A stretch of 64,000 nt of DNA from Nocardia nova (GCF_002933465.1 NZ_PSZE01000014.1:1-64000); one strand, 5' to 3'; positions 42,983 through 52,342 are shown, counted from the first letter of the stretch. Numbers and translations are program-made. Notes: generated from the sequence alone by a model not told the origin.

Positions 42983-45324
42983 GCCGGGCGCTACTGCGCA
43001 AACTGCGCCGGGATCTATGGCGGCAGCGCTGGCAATTCCTGGCGGTCGCCACGGTGCTGGCGATCGGCGTCGCGGCGTTCGTCGCGGCCTCGAGCGCCTA
43101 CCGCAATCTCGATCAATCGTTCTCCCGGGCCTACAGTGCGCAACGACTGCCCGACGCGGTCGTCTCCGGCCCGGGCGCCGGACAATCCGTTCCGGCATTC
43201 GAGGCGCTACCGGGCGCGCCGGTGGCCGAGGTCAGGCATCAGAGCGAGGTCGGCATTCGCATCGGGGGACGGACCTTCCTCGGCCGCGCGATCGGTGTCC
43301 CGGACGGGTCGCAGCCCGAGGTTTCCCGGCTCTCGATGCGGTCGGGAAGGTTGCCGTCGGCGGGCCGGCTCGTGGTCGAACAGCACCTCGCCGATCACTA
43401 CGACATGCACCCCGGCGACAGCGTCGAACTTCTGAATCCCGGCGGCTGGCAAGCGATTCCGGTCGCCGGTTCGGCGTTGTCGACGGAGTACTTCTGGCCC
43501 GCCCGCTCCACGCAGGAGATCATGACCACCCCCGAGCACTTCGGCGTCGTGTTCCTTCCCGACCGCGATCTGGTCCGGAATCTGCCCGATCCGGTGGAAC
43601 AGGTCGCGTTGTACGCGACCGATCGTGCTGCGGCGGGTGATCTGGTCAGGGCAGCCGGGCACTACACGCGAGCACATGGACTGCAGCTTGTCCCGCGCGA
43701 TGAGCAGCCGTCGTATCGAGCCCTGCAGGACGACGTCGCCGCATTCGGGACCTTCGCGAATCTGTTGCCGTGGTTGTTCCTGGCCGCAGCGGTGCTCGGG
43801 ACCTACGTGCTGCTGTCCCGCGTGGTGGCAGCGCAGCGGGCGGTCATCGGAACCCTTGCCGCCAACGGCTTCTCCCCCGCGCTACTGCGCCGGCATTACC
43901 TCGGATACGGCGTGGCGTGCGCGGTGCTCGGCATCGTTCCCGGTCTGGCCGGGGGCTATCTGCTCGGCGGCTGGATCACCACCCGCTATACCCAGGCTCT
44001 CGGATTGCCCTTGCATGTGACCGCATTGCATCCGGGCATCCTGATCATCGCTTCCGCCGCGACCCTGACCGCCGCGACCGTTGCCGCATGGGCGCCCGCG
44101 CGAGCCGCAGCGCGAATGTCGCCCGCCGAAGCCATGCGAGTCGCGCCGCCGTCCCGGCGCGGCGGACGCAGCGTCCTCGAACGCCTCGTTCCACCGCTCG
44201 AACGCGCGCCGGCACGCTGGCGGATGATGCTGCGGGCCGTATTGCGGAACCGTCGCCGCACGGTGTTGACCATAGTCGGTGTGGCCGTCTCGGTAAGCCT
44301 GGTGATGGTGTTCGCCGGATTGCGCGACACCGTCGCGACACTCATCGACCGGCAGTACGGCCGCATCATGCTGCAGGACGCCGAGATCGCGACCGCCCCC
44401 GGCACCACCGATTCGGTGCTGAACCGCGTCCGGCAGGACCCCGACGTCGCCGCGGCCGAGCCGATGGGCCGCTACGACGTGGCACTCTCGGCCGGAGATC
44501 GTCACTACGACACCCTCGTGATCAGCTTGCCGCCCACGACGCAGATGCACCGGTTCATCGCAAAGTCCGGTTCGAACCAGTTGTCCGGCAAGGGGTTACT
44601 GCTCGGCTCGGGGCTGCATGACACCCTGGGCGTCTCAGTCGGGGACGCGATCGATGTCGCCGATACCGCCACCGGGCAACACATATCGGCACCGATCGCC
44701 GGATTCGTCGACGAGCCGCTGTCCCCGGTTGTCTACGTTTCGGCCGACTACCTGCGGCAGGCTATAGGTCCCGTACCGGATACCGGCGTGCTGGTGAAGC
44801 TGCGGCCCGGCGTGACCGATCAGCGTGCCGTCTCCGATCGGCTCACCGCGATCCCCGGTGCGGTCGCATACCTTTCCACGGCCACCGTGGCCTCGGCCAT
44901 GCGGCAGGCATTCGCGATGTACGACACGCTGGTGGGAATCATGCTGATTTTCGCCGCCGCCATGGCCGCGGCGCTGCTTTTCAACGCGATGTCGGCCAAC
45001 ATCGGTGAGCGGCTGGGAGAACTCGGCGCCCTGCGGGCGGCGGGCATGGGTACCGGAATGCTGTCGCGCCTGATCGCCGCCGAGAATCTCGTCCTCGTCG
45101 TGGTCGGCATTCCGCTCGGCATCGGATGTGGCATCCTGCTCGCCCGTAGGCTGCTGGCCACCTACGAAAATCAGGGCGCCCGTCTCGAATTGGCGATGAG
45201 TCCGCCGACACCGATACTTGTCGCGATCGCCATTCTGGCCGCCGCGATCGCCGTCCAACTTCCCGCACTGCGCCGCGTCCGCGACATGGACATCGCCCGC
45301 ATCGTCCGCGAGCGCTCACTCTGA
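42976..45324 (+). CDS. FtsX-like ABC permease
   Basis: A 782-residue permease with one N-terminal span (WQFLAVATVLAIGVAAFVAA), a large external domain, three spans at about 265-380, a second external domain (about 440-630) and three closing spans. This duplicated FtsX layout is common in actinobacterial MacB-like exporters. GTG 42976 lies inside the end of the ATPase gene. No cargo gene is adjacent. Confidence 0.92.
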   Translation: MVGRALLRKLRRDLWRQRWQFLAVATVLAIGVAAFVAASSAYRNLDQSFSRAYSAQRLPDAVVSGPGAGQSVPAFEALPGAPVAEVRHQSEVGIRIGGRTFLGRAIGVPDGSQPEVSRLSMRSGRLPSAGRLVVEQHLADHYDMHPGDSVELLNPGGWQAIPVAGSALSTEYFWPARSTQEIMTTPEHFGVVFLPDRDLVRNLPDPVEQVALYATDRAAAGDLVRAAGHYTRAHGLQLVPRDEQPSYRALQDDVAAFGTFANLLPWLFLAAAVLGTYVLLSRVVAAQRAVIGTLAANGFSPALLRRHYLGYGVACAVLGIVPGLAGGYLLGGWITTRYTQALGLPLHVTALHPGILIIASAATLTAATVAAWAPARAAARMSPAEAMRVAPPSRRGGRSVLERLVPPLERAPARWRMMLRAVLRNRRRTVLTIVGVAVSVSLVMVFAGLRDTVATLIDRQYGRIMLQDAEIATAPGTTDSVLNRVRQDPDVAAAEPMGRYDVALSAGDRHYDTLVISLPPTTQMHRFIAKSGSNQLSGKGLLLGSGLHDTLGVSVGDAIDVADTATGQHISAPIAGFVDEPLSPVVYVSADYLRQAIGPVPDTGVLVKLRPGVTDQRAVSDRLTAIPGAVAYLSTATVASAMRQAFAMYDTLVGIMLIFAAAMAAALLFNAMSANIGERLGELGALRAAGMGTGMLSRLIAAENLVLVVVGIPLGIGCGILLARRLLATYENQGARLELAMSPPTPILVAIAILAAAIAVQLPALRRVRDMDIARIVRERSL

Positions 45325-45494
45325 CAAGGGGGCACTCGGGCCCGCGTAGCACACCGTCCCGACCATCACCGGAGTCATCGGGCTGTCCCGCGCCCGATCG
45401 CATCGGTTGCCGCGGAACCCGGCGACGAAGGTCGCTGCGCCGATGGGACCGAGGACCCTGCCCGGACGATCGACCTCGACGGGAGAGTGGGCCT

Positions 45495-45860
45495 ATGGCC
45501 TCCGATCAGAGCGAGCACACGGTACTCATCGTCTACGCGTCCGCGGCGGGTTCGACCGCCCAGATCGGCGAGTTCATGGCGCGCCGGATGCGGGACGCGG
45601 GATTGCACGTCCGAGTGGAGCCGGTGGATCGGGCACCGGACCCCGGCGGCTTCGAGGCGGTCGTGCTGGGCAGCGCGATCCACAACGGAGGCTTCCTACC
45701 CGGGTTCGCGGACTGCATCGAGCGCTATGCGAAGACGTTGAAACAACGCCCGAACTGGCTGTTCAGCGTCGGTATGGGGCCGGCCCTCCGCGGCCCGGTG
45801 GGAGCGTTTTTCAAACGCCTCACACCCCGTCGTCACCGAATGCCGGACTTCGGCCGGTAG
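45495..45860 (+). CDS. flavodoxin-domain protein, short
   Basis: A 121-residue protein of the flavodoxin_5/HemG-like type: the FMN phosphate loop VLIVYASAAGSTAQIGEFMA at the start and AVVLGSAIHNGGFLP with RPNWLFSVGM following. Family members usually reach about 160-175 residues with a further FMN loop; this one ends at RRHRMPDFGR. I found no continuation in the other frames, so it may be truncated. The start follows GGGAG. Confidence 0.65.
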   Translation: MASDQSEHTVLIVYASAAGSTAQIGEFMARRMRDAGLHVRVEPVDRAPDPGGFEAVVLGSAIHNGGFLPGFADCIERYAKTLKQRPNWLFSVGMGPALRGPVGAFFKRLTPRRHRMPDFGR

Positions 45861-45973
45861 CAGGAATCGGGCCCAGCCCGAGCCGCACGGATCCCGTCGG
45901 CGCACGATTCCAGTGGACCGCTGAATGTGCTGTGCTACATGAGCATTCGACATCCGCGAGCCGGCGCTGCCGA

Positions 45974-46279
45974 TCAGACGACGGTGACGATGATCGCGCT
46001 GCCGATGACGGCCACAGCAAGGCCGGGTAGGTACGTGATCATCGCGGTGATCGGCTGGATGTGGCGATCTTTACGAGCAATCACGGCGATAGTGCGCCGG
46101 TCGATGACGTGGACGGAAGCCAGATCGCCGACAGTGCTCGCAACAACCGTGTCCCGCGGCAGCGTCGGGGCGGGGAGCGCAGACACCGCGTCGCGCACCC
46201 GCCGGATCACACTGACCGCATGCTGCGCGGCCTCCCTCGGGCGATCGATGGTGGACGGAAGCAGGGGCGGGGCAGTCAT
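45974..46279 (-). CDS. hypothetical protein with C-terminal membrane span
   Basis: A 101-residue protein with a basic, Ala/Arg-rich N-terminal part and a single hydrophobic span over the last 22 residues (YLPGLAVAVIGSAIIVTVV). AAGGAGA lies just before ATG 46279, a strong ribosome site. I do not recognise the family. A perfect TACAAT/ATTGTA palindrome 108 bp upstream probably controls it, and the Cys-rich HTH gene ends just beyond that site. Confidence 0.6.
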   Translation of the reverse strand: MTAPPLLPSTIDRPREAAQHAVSVIRRVRDAVSALPAPTLPRDTVVASTVGDLASVHVIDRRTIAVIARKDRHIQPITAMITYLPGLAVAVIGSAIIVTVV

Positions 46280-46386
46280 CGCACTCTCCTTGGCTTCTCC
46301 GATACGGATGGGGTGCGAGTTCGTCGCCCGATGATGAATGCCACTCCCGGTGCGGCTCGGCGCGTGAGCCTCGCGGGGTTAGTTTA

Positions 46387-46403
46387 TACAATGCGTTATT
46401 GTA
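46387..46403. promoter_or_regulatory. AT-rich palindromic operator
   Basis: TACAAT-GCGTT-ATTGTA, perfect 6-bp arms extended by T/A-rich flanks (TTTA and AAAA). It lies between the HTH regulator stop and the 45974-46279 gene. A related TTGTACAA palindrome precedes the ferredoxin gene (47470-47477). Confidence 0.5.
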
Positions 46404-46418
46404 AAAATAGGACCTGGG

Positions 46419-47099
46419 TCACAGATCACCGTCGGCCGCACCGGCGGTGAGGTGGACCAAGCAGAGATCGGGCGCGGCGAACGGCTCGAGCCGGTCGACC
46501 TCGATGGGCGCCGCACGCCCCTCCAGCACACCCTGCATGAGGCCCAGATGGATGCGGCACACCACCGACGGGCGGCGTTCAGCCAGGTCCAGGAAGGGAC
46601 AGTGACGCAATCGGATCGGTGCAGCGGCGCGGGATTCCGGGTCGAATCCGACCTCGTCGAGCACCCGTATCAGTTCGCCCACGGCGTGTTCGGCAGTCCG
46701 CGCCGTGGCATCCATGCCTTCGGCGACGCGACGGCCCCAGGCGCGTCCGGCCTCGGTCGCACGAGCCGCCGGGTCCGGATCGCCGGCCAACTGGGCGGTG
46801 AGGATGTCGGCGAGCAGCCGGTAGTTGCGCGGCCCCGCCGGATTCATCACCGCACGAGCGCGAAACATCTGCGGCGGGCGGCCGGGTCCGGTGCGCGGGA
46901 GTTCGACCCGTTCGGCCTGCCCGTTCTCGACCAGGGCCTCGAGATGGAAACGCACCGTATTCGGGTGCAACCGCAGGTGCGTGGCGATATCGATGATGCT
47001 CAACGCATCGCGCGAGCCGCGCAGAACCGCGAGCACCTCGCCGCGACGCCCGCCACTCCCTCCGGTCGGCGCGGCGGCGGCAGCCGTCGGATGCGTCAT
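46419..47099 (-). CDS. HTH regulator with C-terminal cysteine motif
   Basis: A 226-residue regulator with an ArsR/MarR-like winged helix at about 20-80 (TVRFHLEALVENGQAERVEL) and a C-terminal domain with HCPFLDLAERR, VCRIHLGLMQG and PDLCLVHL. The Cys/His set (C-x14-C and a later C) suggests a metal or Fe-S ligand, as in SufR-like regulators, though the spacing differs. ATG 47099 overlaps the ferredoxin stop (ATGA), so the two form one operon. Likely role: sensing redox or iron status for the ferredoxin. Confidence 0.8.
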   Translation of the reverse strand: MTHPTAAAAAPTGGSGGRRGEVLAVLRGSRDALSIIDIATHLRLHPNTVRFHLEALVENGQAERVELPRTGPGRPPQMFRARAVMNPAGPRNYRLLADILTAQLAGDPDPAARATEAGRAWGRRVAEGMDATARTAEHAVGELIRVLDEVGFDPESRAAAPIRLRHCPFLDLAERRPSVVCRIHLGLMQGVLEGRAAPIEVDRLEPFAAPDLCLVHLTAGAADGDL

Positions 47100-47446
47100 G
47101 GCTGAACACTCCGTTTCGGCAGCCGGGCCACCAGCGGAGTGTCGACCCCGACCGGACCGAGTTTCGCTGCGCCGCCGGGGAATCCGAGCGACCGATCACG
47201 ACCCGGCAGGGTGTCGGTGAAGAAGGCGGCGTTGTCGTCGCGGTAGACCTCGAGTTCGGCGGGCAGATCGTCCTCGAAATATATCGCCTCCACCGGACAC
47301 ACCGGCTCACACGCCCCGCAGTCCACACACTCGTCGGGATGGATATACAAGGAACGTCCCCCCTCGTAGATGCAGTCGACCGGACACTCCTCCACACACG
47401 CCCGGTCCATGACGTCCACACAGGGCTCACCGATCACATAGGCCAT
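47096..47446 (-). CDS. fdxA: 7Fe ferredoxin
   Basis: A low-potential electron carrier with 3Fe-4S and 4Fe-4S clusters: C9, C17, C21 and C25 in PCVDVMDRACVEECPVDC, then CVDCGACEPVCPVEAI. 116 residues, slightly long, because of a C-terminal tail after the usual VYRDDNAAFFTDTLPGR. The canonical start MAYVIGEPC (ATG 47446) directly abuts AGGAGG, which leaves no spacer, so the true start might be ATG 47461 or GTG 47437. A TTGTACAA palindrome lies 24-31 bp upstream of 47446. Confidence 0.9.
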   Translation of the reverse strand: MAYVIGEPCVDVMDRACVEECPVDCIYEGGRSLYIHPDECVDCGACEPVCPVEAIYFEDDLPAELEVYRDDNAAFFTDTLPGRDRSLGFPGGAAKLGPVGVDTPLVARLPKRSVQP

Positions 47447-47887
47447 CCTCCTTTTATACATCTCCAGCTTGTACAAATTAAGTACGGCGGCGTCGGCCAT
47501 CTTCTCGACAGACTCGCCGACAGCGACGACGCCGTGCAGGATCGGGGCCGCCCACCCCCTGACCGCCGATGCGATCGAGACCAGCGTGCCCGAAGGTGCG
47601 CCGCTCGGCTCACGCGTAGATCGCAAGTCCGGCGGCGCGGCACGTCTGACGAGCTGGTTCGTCCGTACGAGCCGGGAAGCGCGTTCCGGACCTCGGGCGC
47701 GGTGTTCGGAAAATGGGTGGGCGCCGGACCTCGGAGTTGCTAACCTTCTGCGGTCCGACCTGATCACGCGAGGGGGTGAGTCCCATTTTCACGGCATTCT
47801 TTGGGCGCTCCCCGTTCTCACGATCGGACGATTGACGCACGTCGTCATCGGGAGCGCTCGTCCGAGCAATCCCGAAAGGGGACGACA
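47447..47887. other. gene-free interval between fdxA and the GNAT gene
   Basis: About 440 bp between divergent genes. It contains the ferredoxin control region (GTAC-N7-GTAC with the TTGTACAA palindrome at 47470-47477). The remaining 400 bp show no convincing gene or RNA. Confidence 0.5.
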
Positions 47888-48640
47888 ATGCGTTCTTCCG
47901 AACTCATGGTGACGCGCATCGCGGACCGGCGGTGGCATGCGCTGATCGGCGACCTGCTGGTCGGTCGCGGTGAGGCATCGCCGCGGCCCGATGGGCGACT
48001 GTTTCTCAGCATCGACTCCTGGCAGGACGACGCCTTCGATCGCCTCGCCACCGCCATGCTGAGCGCTCTGCCGAAGCCGCTGTACACGGTGGTCGACGAG
48101 ACCGACCTCGAGCTGATGTCGCGATGGCGGCGAGCCGGTTCCACGCCACGGCGACGCGAATGGGAGTACCGGGTGCCCACCGATCCGGTGGTCACCGGGC
48201 TCGACTCGACCTCTCCACCGGGGATCGAGATCGTGAATTTCGGTGCGGCCGAGATCGATTCGCTGCGCGAACTGGATCGCACCGTCCGCGCGGAGATCGA
48301 GGCCGCCGCCGGGTGGCAGACCATGCCTGCCGAGGTGATCGCCCCGCCGATCGATCCCGCGAACTACGTAGCGGCGGCCCAGGCCGGCCATTATGTCGGG
48401 TTGTGCCGGGTGGCGCAGCCGACTCGGCTACCGCGGATCGGATTGATCGCGGTCCGCGCCCACGTGCACCGGCGCGGCATCGCCCGTGCCCTGCTGGGCC
48501 GGGCGCTGAGCTCGCTGAACCGTACCGGAAAGGCATGGGCCACAGCCGAAATAGATGAATCCAACGCGGCGGCCACTGCCCTGTTCGAAGGCATCGGCGC
48601 CGAACGGTCGAACAGCACGTTGGAGTTGATGTGGCGATGA
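47888..48640 (+). CDS. GNAT-family acetyltransferase
   Basis: 250 residues. The C-terminal half is a GNAT domain with the acetyl-CoA pyrophosphate loop VHRRGIARALLGRALSS and a final ATALFEGIGAER strand. The N-terminal half has a partial second domain, as in two-domain actinobacterial GNATs. ATG 47888 has AAGGGGA upstream. The substrate is unknown. Its TGA overlaps the ATG of an infA fragment. Confidence 0.85.
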   Translation: MRSSELMVTRIADRRWHALIGDLLVGRGEASPRPDGRLFLSIDSWQDDAFDRLATAMLSALPKPLYTVVDETDLELMSRWRRAGSTPRRREWEYRVPTDPVVTGLDSTSPPGIEIVNFGAAEIDSLRELDRTVRAEIEAAAGWQTMPAEVIAPPIDPANYVAAAQAGHYVGLCRVAQPTRLPRIGLIAVRAHVHRRGIARALLGRALSSLNRTGKAWATAEIDESNAAATALFEGIGAERSNSTLELMWR

Positions 48641-48717
48641 AGAAGGGAGCGATCGAAGTTCAGTGGCACGTGGTGGAATGCCTGCGCAACGCCACATTCA
48701 CGGTCGAGCTCGCAGAT
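48637..48717 (+). pseudogene. infA: truncated translation initiation factor IF-1 gene
   Basis: Starting at ATG 48637 (4-base overlap with the GNAT stop), the frame reads MKKGAIEVQWHVVECLRNAT, then FTVELADRR. This is the first third of IF-1, whose usual text is KxGAIEVEGRVVExLPNAxFRVEL. The rest (VLAHISGKMR, YDLTRGRI) is absent in all frames; the frame continues as Cys/Ser-rich nonsense to 48948. It is a broken extra copy; the essential infA should be elsewhere with the ribosomal protein genes. Confidence 0.65.
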
Positions 48718-48836
48718 CGTCGACGTGCGGCGTCGCTTTGCTGCAGCGGAATTCGGTCTGCCCCGTGCCCACTATCGGGTTCAGCCGATCAGTGCGCATA
48801 TTGGTCAGCCCATCTCCCCGAATCCACAGCCCCGCT

Positions 48837-49832
48837 TCACTGTGGGGGCAGCTGCGGTTCCGAAGGCGGCGCGCCACCCGGACCCGCATGGACGGTGGGA
48901 GCCGAGGATGATTCCGGGCCACTGGGCTGCTCCGGTGAGGATCGGTAACCCGGTTGCGGACGGGCCGCATCCGGGGCCGGCGCGACAGGTTGACGGACTT
49001 GGGCTGACGGCGCGCCAGCAGCGTACGGACCGGCGACCGGGTGCTGACCGGCGGCGGCGTTCGGATCTCCCAGCGCGCCCGACGGAGCGGGCGGGTAGCC
49101 CGGCGCCCCCGGGTAAGCCGGTGTGGGCGCACCCGGATAGGCGGGAACAGCGGCGCCCGGATACGACGGCCAGCCATGAGGCGCGGGGATGGGTGACGGA
49201 GACTCAGGGACCGCGGGCGCCGAATAGCCGGGCTGAACGGCGGGGGCTCCGGGGTAGACCGCCGGCCCCGGGTAAAACGTGGCGCCGGGGTAACCGGGGA
49301 TCGCCGACGGAGAAACGGGTGTCGCCGAGGAGGCCGGCTTTGCCGCGATCAGGCTTCCCACCGCCACGAGGATCGCGATGGCGGCGGGTATCGCCAGCCA
49401 ATTACCTCTGTCTGCCAACCGAACGTAGGAGTCCAAGCAGAGAACCACAATGTTCTGGGCGACCGTGACGAACAACGCGCCACCGCCCAGCGCGGCAATG
49501 GCACGAATTCGAACGGATCTCGAACCGGCGATGGACAACAGGATGCCGCCGACCAACGCGACGAGTGAGCACACCCAAAAGGGGATCAGGGCGCCGCCCA
49601 AGCCGTACTCGAAGACCGAATAGCCACCGCCGGAGACGACGAGTCCCCATACGGATTGCGCGGCAGCGAGAATCGCCGCCAGCGCCAAAGCGATTCCCGC
49701 GACGACGTCGGCGACAGCGCGATTCGTCGGCGGCTTGGGCGGCGAGAACGGCTGAGCCTGAGGATAATTCGGTGGCATACCCCAGCCCGGTGGTTGCGGT
49801 GCGGGATATCCGGGCTGGTACGGGTTCGCCAT
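48837..49832 (-). CDS. proline-rich membrane protein
   Basis: 331 residues: a Pro/Tyr-rich start (PYQPGYPAPQPPGWGMPP), four spans between about 40 and 165, then a disordered tail of YPGAP-type repeats up to the end. DUF4190-like proteins have this form. AAGGAGCT precedes ATG 49832. Pro/Tyr-rich tails in actinobacteria often sit in the cytoplasm and may bind cell-division or wall-synthesis partners; no function is established. Confidence 0.75.
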   Translation of the reverse strand: MANPYQPGYPAPQPPGWGMPPNYPQAQPFSPPKPPTNRAVADVVAGIALALAAILAAAQSVWGLVVSGGGYSVFEYGLGGALIPFWVCSLVALVGGILLSIAGSRSVRIRAIAALGGGALFVTVAQNIVVLCLDSYVRLADRGNWLAIPAAIAILVAVGSLIAAKPASSATPVSPSAIPGYPGATFYPGPAVYPGAPAVQPGYSAPAVPESPSPIPAPHGWPSYPGAAVPAYPGAPTPAYPGAPGYPPAPSGALGDPNAAAGQHPVAGPYAAGAPSAQVRQPVAPAPDAARPQPGYRSSPEQPSGPESSSAPTVHAGPGGAPPSEPQLPPQ

Positions 49833-50132
49833 CGGTCGGAGCTCCTTGTCGACATCGCTTGTGGCTCAGGCTAAGCGAATGCCGACGTCCGCGTGGGTTC
49901 ACCGGCATACCGTCGGAGCATCGGAGCGACGCGGCGACAACCGACAGGGCGACAGCCGACAGGCCGATAGCGCGACAGGGCGACAGTCGGTCAGCCGCGG
50001 AACCGCCGACCCGGCTGCCGAACGACGCACACCAGCCGTACCCGGCTACCGCAGCTCCGCCCGCCCACCAGGTCGCGGCCTGCGCCATGTGGCCGTACGG
50101 TCGACACCGCCGTCACCGCGGCATGGGCAGGG
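49833..50132. other. gene-free interval with degenerate CGACAG repeats
   Basis: About 300 bp between two minus-strand genes. From 49929 to 49990 the motif CGACAG recurs irregularly (GGGCGACAG, CCGACAGG and similar). The repeats have no fixed length and no coding sense. Nothing else stands out. Confidence 0.5.
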
Positions 50133-50537
50133 CTACATCGACCCCGTGCAAAACATCGGCTGGACCACGAAATTGTTGCCGGGGTTCGCATCCGGCGTCG
50201 TGCTCGTCACCGTGGCGGTGATCAGTTCCAGCGTGCGCGCGGTGCCGACCGTGTAGTTGGCGATTTCTCTCGGCGCCAGACTGGGTTCGATGATGGATCC
50301 GGACGGGCCGAACGGCGTCCAGTAGGTCACCGCCACATTCTCCGCGGTCGCGGTGCCGATATTGCGGACGATCACCTGCAACGGCGGTGGGAAGCCCGGC
50401 AGCGCCCCGCCGCAGTAGGTGTAGACCTCCACATCGGCACCGGTCGGTTCGGCCTGCGCCGCAACGCCGAAACCCACCGCGGTCGTGGCCGCCGTCGCCA
50501 CCCCGGCCGCCAACACGCCGATACGCCCGACCTTCAT
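50133..50537 (-). CDS. secreted hypothetical protein
   Basis: 134 residues with a Sec signal (MKVGRIGVLAAGVATAATTA, cut near AAQAEP). The mature part looks like one Ig-like/CARDB domain (LQVIVRNIGTATAENVAVTY) with a Cys near each end that may form a disulfide. GGGAGG lies before ATG 50537. Function unknown; such domains commonly mediate binding at the cell surface. Confidence 0.75.
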   Translation of the reverse strand: MKVGRIGVLAAGVATAATTAVGFGVAAQAEPTGADVEVYTYCGGALPGFPPPLQVIVRNIGTATAENVAVTYWTPFGPSGSIIEPSLAPREIANYTVGTARTLELITATVTSTTPDANPGNNFVVQPMFCTGSM

Positions 50538-50670
50538 AGGAACCTCCCGTTCGACGAACTCTCGTACGGAATATCGACACGTCGGCAAACCTGTTATGCC
50601 CCGAAAAAGGTGGGCGCCGGGCATGCGAGCCTTCGTGCGCTCTCGAGCGGTTCACAAGTTTGGCGATAAC

Positions 50671-50683
50671 CCACGAATCGTGG
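50671..50683. promoter_or_regulatory. palindrome upstream of acyl-CoA synthetase
   Basis: CCACGA-A-TCGTGG, a perfect 6-bp-arm palindrome 126 bp before the synthetase ATG. It might be a regulator site; no regulator gene is adjacent. Confidence 0.35.
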
Positions 50684-50809
50684 TTCACTTTCCGCTATCG
50701 TCGCGCACGTCGGGACGGTGTCTCGGCGGGCCGGTGTCGCGGCGGCGAGGCAGGCCCCTCTCGACCGGCGGTCGCGTCAGAGCCGTCGGCGGTGTTGCGG
50801 AGGAGCAGG

Positions 50810-52342
50810 ATGTACCCGGGTGCGCATGTCGATCGTTTCCCTGACAAACCGGCGGTCGTGCTGGCCGAGAGCGGTGAGACGCTGACCTACCGCGAACTCG
50901 AGGACAACTCGGTTCGCCTCGCCCGCCACCTGTACGACGCGGGCTTGCGCAAGGGCGATCACATCGCGCTGCTGTCCGGTAATACGCTCGAGGTGTACGA
51001 GGTCTACTGGGCGGCATTACGATCCGGCCTTTACATCACGGCCGTCAACCGGCATCTGTCCGCAGCCGAGATCAGCTACATCGTCAACGATTGCGGCGCG
51101 CGGGCGCTCATCGTGTCGGCGGAGCTGGCGGATGTGGCTCAGCGGGTGGCCGAGCAGACGCCCGAGGTCGGACTCCGGATCGCCTTCGGCGGTGACGTGC
51201 CGGGATACCAATCCTATGAAAAGGCTGTGGCCGCACAGTCTCCCGAACCGCTGCCGGATCAGCCGCGCGGCGCGGACATGCTGTATTCGTCGGGCACTAC
51301 GGGACGACCGAAGGGGATCAAGCATCCGCTGTCGGACCTTCAGGTCGGCGATCCGCTGGGTGACACCTACACCGCCATCTTCGGCCCGCTCTACGGATTC
51401 GACACCGACACCGTGTACCTGTCGCCGGCCCCGCTGTATCACGCCGCGCCCTTGCGGTTCGGCGGCGTGGTTCATGCCTTCGGCGGAACCGTGGTGGTGA
51501 TGGAGCGGTTCGACGCCGAACAAGCCCTCGCCGCGATCGAGCGTTATCGCGTCACCCACAGCCAGTGGGTGCCGACGATGTTCGTGCGCATGCTGAAACT
51601 GGACGAGAGCGTGCGTGCCCGCTACGACGTCTCGAGTACGCGAGTCGCCGTCCACGCCGCCGCGCCGTGTCCGGTGCAGGTGAAGCAAGCGATGATCGAC
51701 TGGTGGGGGCCGGTGCTGCACGAGTACTACGCCTCCACCGAAAGCAACGGCGCCACCTTCATCGACAGCGAGCAGTGGTTGCGCAAACCCGGCTCGGTCG
51801 GGCCGGCGGGCCTGGGTGAGGTTCGCATCTGCGACGACGACGGCCATGAGTTGCCCGTCGGCGAGATCGGCACCATCTATTTCGAACGCGAGGAACTCCC
51901 GTTCGGCTACCACAACGATCCGGAGAAGACGGCGAAGGCGATCCACCCCGACCATCCGACCTGGACCACCACCGGCGATATCGGCTATGTCGACGCCGAC
52001 GGCTTCCTGTTCCTGACCGACCGCAAGGCATTCATGATCATTTCCGGCGGGGTGAACATCTACCCGCAGGAAATCGAGGACGCCTTGGCCCTGCATCCCG
52101 ACGTGCTCGATGTGGCGGTGATCGGCATACCCGACGAGGAGATGGGCGAATCGGTGAAGGCGGTCGTCCAGCCCGCACCCGGCGCCGAACCCGGACCCGA
52201 ACTGGCACAACGACTCCGCGACTTCCTGCGCGAGCGCATCGCCCACTACAAGGTGCCGCGCAGCGTCGACTTCGCCGACGAATTGCCTCGTACGCCGACG
52301 GGAAAACTGGTCAAGGGCAAGCTGCGCGAGCAGTACGTGTGA
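50810..52342 (+). CDS. acyl-CoA synthetase (AMP-forming)
   Basis: 510 residues of the FadD/ANL superfamily, activating a carboxylic acid to its CoA ester. P-loop YSSGTTGRPKGIKHP near 168, A5 EYYASTESNG, A7 TGDIGYVDADGFLFLTDR, A8 GGVNIYPQEIE and the A10 catalytic Lys in PRTPTGKLVKGKL are all intact. ATG 50810 follows GGAGGAGC; the open frame to 50660 is not supported. Substrate chain length cannot be told. It converges with poxB. Confidence 0.92.
   Translation: MYPGAHVDRFPDKPAVVLAESGETLTYRELEDNSVRLARHLYDAGLRKGDHIALLSGNTLEVYEVYWAALRSGLYITAVNRHLSAAEISYIVNDCGARALIVSAELADVAQRVAEQTPEVGLRIAFGGDVPGYQSYEKAVAAQSPEPLPDQPRGADMLYSSGTTGRPKGIKHPLSDLQVGDPLGDTYTAIFGPLYGFDTDTVYLSPAPLYHAAPLRFGGVVHAFGGTVVVMERFDAEQALAAIERYRVTHSQWVPTMFVRMLKLDESVRARYDVSSTRVAVHAAAPCPVQVKQAMIDWWGPVLHEYYASTESNGATFIDSEQWLRKPGSVGPAGLGEVRICDDDGHELPVGEIGTIYFEREELPFGYHNDPEKTAKAIHPDHPTWTTTGDIGYVDADGFLFLTDRKAFMIISGGVNIYPQEIEDALALHPDVLDVAVIGIPDEEMGESVKAVVQPAPGAEPGPELAQRLRDFLRERIAHYKVPRSVDFADELPRTPTGKLVKGKLREQYV

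Noticed and set aside
49929-49990. CGACAG repeats as a CRISPR or minisatellite
   Set aside because: Unit length is irregular, with no constant repeat and spacer.
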